Shown here piece after piece: positions 4,144 through 8,139 of a DNA stretch of 8,139 bases. The notes under the pieces were generated by a model that was not told where the DNA came from, did not search any database, and saw nothing but the letters and a program-made list of their open reading frames with translations. The DNA comes from Methylococcaceae bacterium NSM2-1. Its GTDB lineage: Bacteria > Pseudomonadota > Gammaproteobacteria > Methylococcales > Methylomonadaceae. The position numbers and the translations under genes were made by a program. Numbering within the stretch: position 1 is the first letter of the stretch; each line of letters opens with the position of its first letter. The DNA lies in contig NQJI01000050.1 of assembly GCA_002256705.1 (NCBI GenBank), positions 1 to 8,139 on the forward strand, in the 5' to 3' direction.

Positions 4144-5520
4144 TTAATTGTGTATGCTGATTGATTCCTTAAACCACGCCTTGGTTATTTGGCTTTCATG
4201 GGCATGATCAATAATCGGTTCGGGATAATTGCAATCGCTGTGTTTTTTATTCCATTGATGGATGGTTTTCGGTGAAAACGGTTTAAGTTCGGGTATCCAG
4301 CGATAAATATACTGGCAACCGGGATCGAATTTTTGTTGCTGTAGCCAGGGATTAAATATCCTGAAATAGGGCTGGGCATCACAGCCCGTTGATGCGGCCC
4401 ACTGCCAGTTACCGTTATTGACACAGGGATCATAATCGACCAGATGTTGAGCAAAATAACACTCACCCCAGCGCCAACTGATATGCAAATCCTTGACCAA
4501 AAAAGATGCGACTATCATTCTCAGCCGATTGTGCATAAAGCCGGTGGCGTTCAATTCACGCATTCCGGCATCGATTATGGGAAAACCGGTTTTACCCTCG
4601 CACCAGGCTTGAAAATAATCGCGGTTGTTATCCCAATGCAGATTGGCAAACTTATCCAGAAACGGCCGGCCAAAAACCCGTGGAAAATGATAAGCGATAT
4701 GGGTGAAAAAATCGCGCCAGTACAATTGTCGCAGCAAAGGATGTTCGCTGCCGAGTTGCTCGGTGATTGCATAATAAACTTCCCGCACTGAACACGTACC
4801 AAACTTTAGATGCGCAGAAAGCTTGCTGGTCGCATTCAGCGCAGGAAAATCACGCATAGCCTGATAATCCGCATGCTCACTGAGTCGATCAAGACTGGCG
4901 AGAGCGAGATCACGACCACCTTGAATGACATCCTGTTTTGATTCAGCCAACGATAAATGAAGCTGGTCGACTGAAAAATCAGATGCTGGAGACAAAAAGT
5001 TCTTACTTGTTAATGCTTGCGGCAAGGCAACGGGAAATTGTCTGGCATTGTTATAAAACGCCGTAAAAACCTTATAGGGCGTCTGATCGCTTTTGACTGC
5101 CTGTTCAGGTTCGGTAAGCAGCGCGTCAGGCAGAGTGTGCAAGTTTATCCCTAAACTTTGGCAGACTTCAGACAACTCATCGTCACGCCGTCGACTGAAA
5201 GGCGTGTAATCGCGGTTGATAAACACGGCTTGTATGTGTAGCTGCTCATACACACTGCGTATAACTTGCCCAGGTAAAGCATGATAAAGCCCAAGCTTGG
5301 CGCCTGCTGTCTGCAGTTGCTGCTGAAGATCACTAATGGATTGCAACATAAATTGCAGTGCCGGCTTGCTCTGATAAGGATGTGGCTCTATTTGCCTGGG
5401 ATCAAAAATAAAGCAGGGCAACACTTGCCTGGATAGACGTAAAGCTTCATTAAGCCCTGTATTGTCATGCACACGCAAATCACGACGAAAAATAAACAAG
5501 GCGCTTGCGTAGAGGGTCAT
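4144..5520 (-). CDS. phr: Deoxyribodipyrimidine photolyase, class I type
   Basis: A 458-residue, full-length photolyase that uses FADH- and blue light to split UV-induced cyclobutane pyrimidine dimers. Residues 1-130 form the antenna (Rossmann) domain starting ALFIFRRDLRVHDN, with FINRDYTPFSRRRDDEL at 100-116. The C-terminal half is the FAD domain: TSKLSAHLKFGTCS (231-244), LYWRDFFTHI (266-275), GKTGFPIIDAGMRELNATG (309-327), MHNRLRMIVASFLVKDL (329-345) and NNGNWQWAASTG (368-379). The electron-transfer tryptophan triad appears intact as W296, W349 and W372, and Asn368 matches the flavin-N5 contact of the E. coli enzyme. Where E. coli has Glu274 before the IWRE motif, Gln265 is found here. A cryptochrome is possible but less likely. 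No good Shine-Dalgarno sequence precedes the ATG. The gene follows the DUF1499 gene by 63 bases and may be co-transcribed. Confidence 0.93.
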   Translation of the reverse strand: MTLYASALFIFRRDLRVHDNTGLNEALRLSRQVLPCFIFDPRQIEPHPYQSKPALQFMLQSISDLQQQLQTAGAKLGLYHALPGQVIRSVYEQLHIQAVFINRDYTPFSRRRDDELSEVCQSLGINLHTLPDALLTEPEQAVKSDQTPYKVFTAFYNNARQFPVALPQALTSKNFLSPASDFSVDQLHLSLAESKQDVIQGGRDLALASLDRLSEHADYQAMRDFPALNATSKLSAHLKFGTCSVREVYYAITEQLGSEHPLLRQLYWRDFFTHIAYHFPRVFGRPFLDKFANLHWDNNRDYFQAWCEGKTGFPIIDAGMRELNATGFMHNRLRMIVASFLVKDLHISWRWGECYFAQHLVDYDPCVNNGNWQWAASTGCDAQPYFRIFNPWLQQQKFDPGCQYIYRWIPELKPFSPKTIHQWNKKHSDCNYPEPIIDHAHESQITKAWFKESISIHN

Positions 5521-5583
5521 TTACAGCTACGGAAGTAACGGCAAAGGGATTTATCAATCTCAGGCACTGTGTATGCTAAGCAT

Positions 5584-6021
5584 TCAATCTATCACATGCG
5601 CTTTTTGCAGTTGCAAACGCAGCGCTTCAATTCGCTTGCGATTAACCCCGAAGTCACTATGACCGGTGCGTGAGGCCGAACGGATATGGATGAGATTCGA
5701 ATCAGCATCAAGCAGTACGTTAATATCATCAACAAAGCCAAAAACCAGACTGGTTGCTTCTGCATGAAGCGTATCCTCAGTTTCATGGGTAATAACCATG
5801 CGGCTATGGTTGTCAATGGCTTTTTTTAATGCATCCCATGCTTTTTCAGGGGAATCACTGATTTTAAAGGGTTCGATAAAATGCTTGGCATCTTCCGCCT
5901 GACTGGAAACGCAGTTTGGACTGTCCCGACAGGGTGGCAATTTTTTTTCTGATGCTGAAGTTGCCTGGTTTGCTGTGCTGAGTGTCATAAAAATAATATA
6001 AAAAATGATTTTAAATGTCAT
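5584..6021 (-). CDS. DUF1499 family exported protein
   Basis: A 145-residue protein of the DUF1499 family. It carries the signature PPCRDSPNCVSSQ (29-41), then LVFGFVDDINVLLD (92-105) and IHIRSASRTGHSDFGVNRKR (111-130), followed by the closing helix IEALRLQL. The first about 23 residues (one Lys, then IIFYIIFMTLSTANQATSA) form a Sec signal peptide, so the mature protein is probably periplasmic or, in related proteins, membrane-attached. The function is unknown. The two Cys residues in the signature could form a disulfide. The ATG at 6021 lacks a Shine-Dalgarno sequence; a second ATG at residue 12 would spoil the signal peptide, so the first is preferred. It lies upstream of phr on the same strand and has a candidate promoter at 6059-6085. 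Confidence 0.87.
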   Translation of the reverse strand: MTFKIIFYIIFMTLSTANQATSASEKKLPPCRDSPNCVSSQAEDAKHFIEPFKISDSPEKAWDALKKAIDNHSRMVITHETEDTLHAEATSLVFGFVDDINVLLDADSNLIHIRSASRTGHSDFGVNRKRIEALRLQLQKAHVID

Positions 6022-6058
6022 AAGGGGTGGTAATTCTGAAATAAAAAAGGTCTATTCA

Positions 6059-6085
6059 ATTTTACATAAATTCCAGAAGAGTCAA
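6059..6085 (-). promoter_or_regulatory. Candidate sigma70-type promoter of the DUF1499 gene
   Basis: On the - strand TTGACT (6085-6080) and TAAAAT (6064-6059) each match consensus at five of six positions. The 15-base spacer is shorter than the ideal 17, which weakens the call. The -10 box lies about 37 bases before the ATG. Confidence 0.38.
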
Positions 6086-6123
6086 ATTATTGCATGACTT
6101 TAATGCGGCATGGAGCTAAATTG

Positions 6124-6151
6124 AAATATAAACCAAAAATGGTTTATATTT
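6124..6151. promoter_or_regulatory. Perfect A/T-rich palindrome, operator or hairpin
   Basis: AAATATAAACCA (6124-6135) is perfectly inverted as TGGTTTATATTT (6140-6151) around AAAA, giving a 12-bp stem. It lies about 100 bases upstream of the DUF1499 start and about 160 bases beyond the cydB stop. The stem is too poor in GC for a strong intrinsic terminator, so a binding site for a dimeric regulator is at least as likely. No known operator consensus is recognised. Confidence 0.5.
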
Positions 6152-6310
6152 GGCTGGCAAAAAGACTGCAAGTTTTTGTTATAACTAAGTCATTGATTGT
6201 TGTTGACCTGATTTTTCAGCTCTGTGTCACATTTTGTTGATTATATTCTGTGATCAGTCATGTTTTCTGAAAAATGCTTAGGCATACGGGATACAAAGCA
6301 GTGGAATAGT

Positions 6311-7309
6311 TCAATGATATTCAGTAATTTTTCCTCTCAGCACATAATACTGATAGCCGTTGTAGATCAGCATTAATGGCAGTAATCCGCCTTCTGCATA
6401 CAGCATAAACTCCAGTGTTTTAGTGGAGGAGGCGGCTGCATGCAAGGTCATAACTCCTGGAATAATGTAGGGATAGTTACTACTGACGAGTCCCACCAAT
6501 ACAATAAACAAAGCGATCAGACACAAGATAAAGGGGCTGGAATAATGTTGTTGCTTCAAGCTCCATAGTAGCAGTAAAAACATAACACCCACCATAAATA
6601 CAAAAATACCAAAGTATAATGGGTATTGGGTCCAACGCTCAGTCACAAATGGCGTGTTGACAGGGCCAAATAATAAGAAAATCACCAGCAATACCGTTAA
6701 TAAAATGGTTGACCTGCCAGCCCAAATGGCGGCCGACTGGCGTAATGTCCCATCCACTTTGCCGAAGAGGTAAGTTGCGCCTAACAGGCTGTAGGCGGTT
6801 ATTAACAATGCCACAGTAACTAATGAAAAGGGTGTGAGCCATTCGAAAAGGGCGGTCTTACCAGTAATTTCAGTTAATGATATTCCGCTTAGCAGACCAC
6901 TCAGTGCTAAACCTTGGGCAATGATGGTCAAAAGGCTGCCGGTACCGAAAGCAAAAACCCACAAAGCAGGTCTTTTTGAATACTGACAAAATTCAAATGC
7001 AACCCCTCTGAATATTAACGCGAACAACATCAACATAACCGGAACATAGAGCGATTGCAGTGCCGCGGCATAAGCCAAAGGGAAGGCGCCAAACAAAGTG
7101 CCTCCCAGCAACACTAGCCAGGTTTCGTTGGCATCCCATACGCCACTCAGACAGTGCATCATCTGCGATTTTTTATGTCCATCATGTTCCAACAAGGAGA
7201 GTACGCCCACGCCCAAATCGAAACCATCCAAAGCCACATACATGAATAAAATCAATGTCAACATGGCTCCCCAGGTGTTAATCAATAGTTCGGATACTTG
7301 GTGTTCCAT
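6311..7309 (-). CDS. cydB: Cytochrome bd-type quinol oxidase subunit II
   Basis: A 332-residue membrane protein with about eight to nine hydrophobic helices, the short form typical of bd/cyanide-insensitive oxidases (E. coli CydB is about 379). Conserved parts are ALDGFDLGVGVL (26-37), GVWDANETWLVLLGG (56-70), the helix around FRGVAFEF (100-107) and a final helix region PLMLIYNGYQYYVLRGK. With CydA it forms the inner-membrane terminal oxidase that transfers quinol electrons to oxygen with high affinity; CydB is the scaffold partner. The ATG at 7309 follows AAGGA (7320-7316), which lies inside the end of cydA. The two genes are separated by 2 bases (TGAGTATG), so they are tightly co-expressed. 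Confidence 0.93.
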   Translation of the reverse strand: MEHQVSELLINTWGAMLTLILFMYVALDGFDLGVGVLSLLEHDGHKKSQMMHCLSGVWDANETWLVLLGGTLFGAFPLAYAAALQSLYVPVMLMLFALIFRGVAFEFCQYSKRPALWVFAFGTGSLLTIIAQGLALSGLLSGISLTEITGKTALFEWLTPFSLVTVALLITAYSLLGATYLFGKVDGTLRQSAAIWAGRSTILLTVLLVIFLLFGPVNTPFVTERWTQYPLYFGIFVFMVGVMFLLLLWSLKQQHYSSPFILCLIALFIVLVGLVSSNYPYIIPGVMTLHAAASSTKTLEFMLYAEGGLLPLMLIYNGYQYYVLRGKITEYH

Positions 7310-7311
7310 AC

Positions 7312-8139
7312 TCAGTCCTTATTTTCAAGTAACGTGTTAGTGTTGCTGATTGGGGCATACATCGGCAGCTGCTGGTTTATGTCCGGACCATTCATAAAAA
7401 TGCGCCGGGCAAACAGCAGAAATAACCCTAACAGCAAAGTATAAATAGCCACGAACAGCACCAGACTGGTAGCTACCGCAGTAGCCGGCAAATGAGATAC
7501 TGCATGTTCAGTTCGTAACAAGCCATAAACCGCCCACGGTTGGCGTCCTACTTCCCGAACCACCCAGCCGCATTCGGTGGCAATATACCCCATAGGTATT
7601 GCCACAACCCAACACTTCAATAGCCAAACCGGAAGTATCGAATCATCGGCTATTTTGCGTCTACGCCACCAAACTATTGCGCTGACCAAAGCCAATCCGG
7701 TCATGGCGAAGCCCAAGCCAATCATTACCCTGAAAGTATAAAAGATCAAGGGAATGGCAGGCGGTTGATCCGCTGGGACAAAATCCTTTAATCCGACCAC
7801 TTTTCCAACCAGTGAATGGTTTACGATCAGACTCAGTCCATGAGGAATACTGAGTGCCCATGTGTTGTTTTGGCTGGCTTTATCCGGCCAGGCTATGATG
7901 TTCCACTCTGCCCCTTCGGTATCCGGGTTAGTGTCCCAATGGGCTTCAATCGCTGCGGCTTTGGCAGGCTGGGTGTGAAACAGTTGCAAACCGGCAATGT
8001 CACCTACCACAATCTGTAATGGCGCAGCCAATAACAGGCCAACTAAAGCCATGCCCAAAGATTTGCGGAACAACAAGGTATGACGGTTATGCAGCATATA
8101 CCAGGCAGAAATTCCACCCACCATGAACAGGCTTGTTGC
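7312..8139 (-). CDS. cydA: Cytochrome bd-type quinol oxidase subunit I, C-terminal part
   Basis: The last 275 residues and stop codon of CydA; roughly 190-220 N-terminal residues lie beyond the window, including the histidine ligands of hemes b595/d and b558. The frame is open to the edge, and the internal ATG at 8124 is not the start. It begins in a transmembrane helix (SLFMVGGISAWYML), then GDIAGLQLFHTQPAKAAAIEAHW. There the Lys and the Glu five residues later match the quinol-oxidation residues Lys252 and Glu257 of E. coli. FYTFRVMIGLGF carries the Met that matches heme b558 ligand Met393. GWVVREVGRQPWAVYGLLRT is the family's late signature. The segment between the Glu and FRVM is short, indicating a short Q-loop, as in CioA-type enzymes, rather than the long E. 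coli form. Confidence 0.92.
   Translation of the reverse strand, partial: ATSLFMVGGISAWYMLHNRHTLLFRKSLGMALVGLLLAAPLQIVVGDIAGLQLFHTQPAKAAAIEAHWDTNPDTEGAEWNIIAWPDKASQNNTWALSIPHGLSLIVNHSLVGKVVGLKDFVPADQPPAIPLIFYTFRVMIGLGFAMTGLALVSAIVWWRRRKIADDSILPVWLLKCWVVAIPMGYIATECGWVVREVGRQPWAVYGLLRTEHAVSHLPATAVATSLVLFVAIYTLLLGLFLLFARRIFMNGPDINQQLPMYAPISNTNTLLENKD

Larger units (their letters stand above)
6022..6310. other. Intergenic region between cydB and the DUF1499 gene
   Basis: An A/T-rich, non-coding spacer of 289 bases. Besides the candidate promoter and the large palindrome listed separately, a small palindrome CTGATTTTTCAG lies around 6208-6219. On the - strand after cydB the longest ATG frame I see is 14 codons without membrane character, so no CydX/CioZ-type gene is present. 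A classical GC-rich terminator for cydAB is not visible. Confidence 0.5.

Noticed and set aside
4444..4791. Open frame of 115 codons on the + strand
   Set aside because: It is antisense within the photolyase gene, whose conserved motifs occupy the - strand; the + product has no recognisable character.
6235..6285. 14-codon - strand frame after cydB as a possible cydX
   Set aside because: The product (MPKHFSENMTDHRI) is hydrophilic and lacks the single membrane helix of CydX.

Overview
The window looks like a gammaproteobacterial chromosome of moderate GC content. That reading rests on a class I photolyase, a thiD-thiE pair, a cydAB-type oxidase and a chromosomal-type integron whose short attC has the ~60-bp form common in gammaproteobacteria. 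A GxxExxY relic flanked by CACGAAA repeats and a GGGTAGGCAACG-type dispersed repeat would suit an environmental lineage, possibly a Methylococcales-like methanotroph, but this is an impression and not a demonstrated placement.

Layout. Positions 1-1158 hold a decayed integron platform. It comprises an integrase gene reduced to its first ~33 codons (1048 onward, + strand), an attI-like stretch (913-974), and two gene cassettes read leftward on the - strand. The first cassette (about 327-918) encodes an unknown 172-residue helical protein and ends in a foldable attC (321-380). The second cassette starts with a GTG-initiated, signal-peptide-bearing protein (303 to beyond position 1). An imperfect inverted repeat (1166-1227) sits where the rest of intI should be. 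Next comes a toxin-antitoxin module (1304-1962, PIN toxin then ribbon-helix-helix antitoxin, overlapping by 4 bases) with nested palindromes at its promoter.

Positions 2238-3649 are thiD-thiE, translationally coupled, for hydroxymethylpyrimidine phosphorylation and thiamine phosphate synthesis; no TPP riboswitch is visible upstream. Positions 3691-4124 form a small element made of a twice-frameshifted GxxExxY-family gene between inverted CACGAAA-type repeats, lying between thiE and the convergent photolyase gene.

Positions 4144-8139 are all on the - strand: a class I photolyase (phr), a DUF1499 exported protein with its own candidate promoter and an A/T-rich 12-bp palindrome upstream, then cydB and the 3' part of cydA of a short-Q-loop cytochrome bd quinol oxidase. 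cydA and cydB are separated by 2 bases and are certainly one operon. No cydX-like gene follows cydB within the window.

The metabolic genes are ordinary. The parts worth a second look are the fossil integron with its uncharacterised cassette genes, the attC with a mutated core triplet, the toxin-antitoxin control region and the decayed GxxExxY element.
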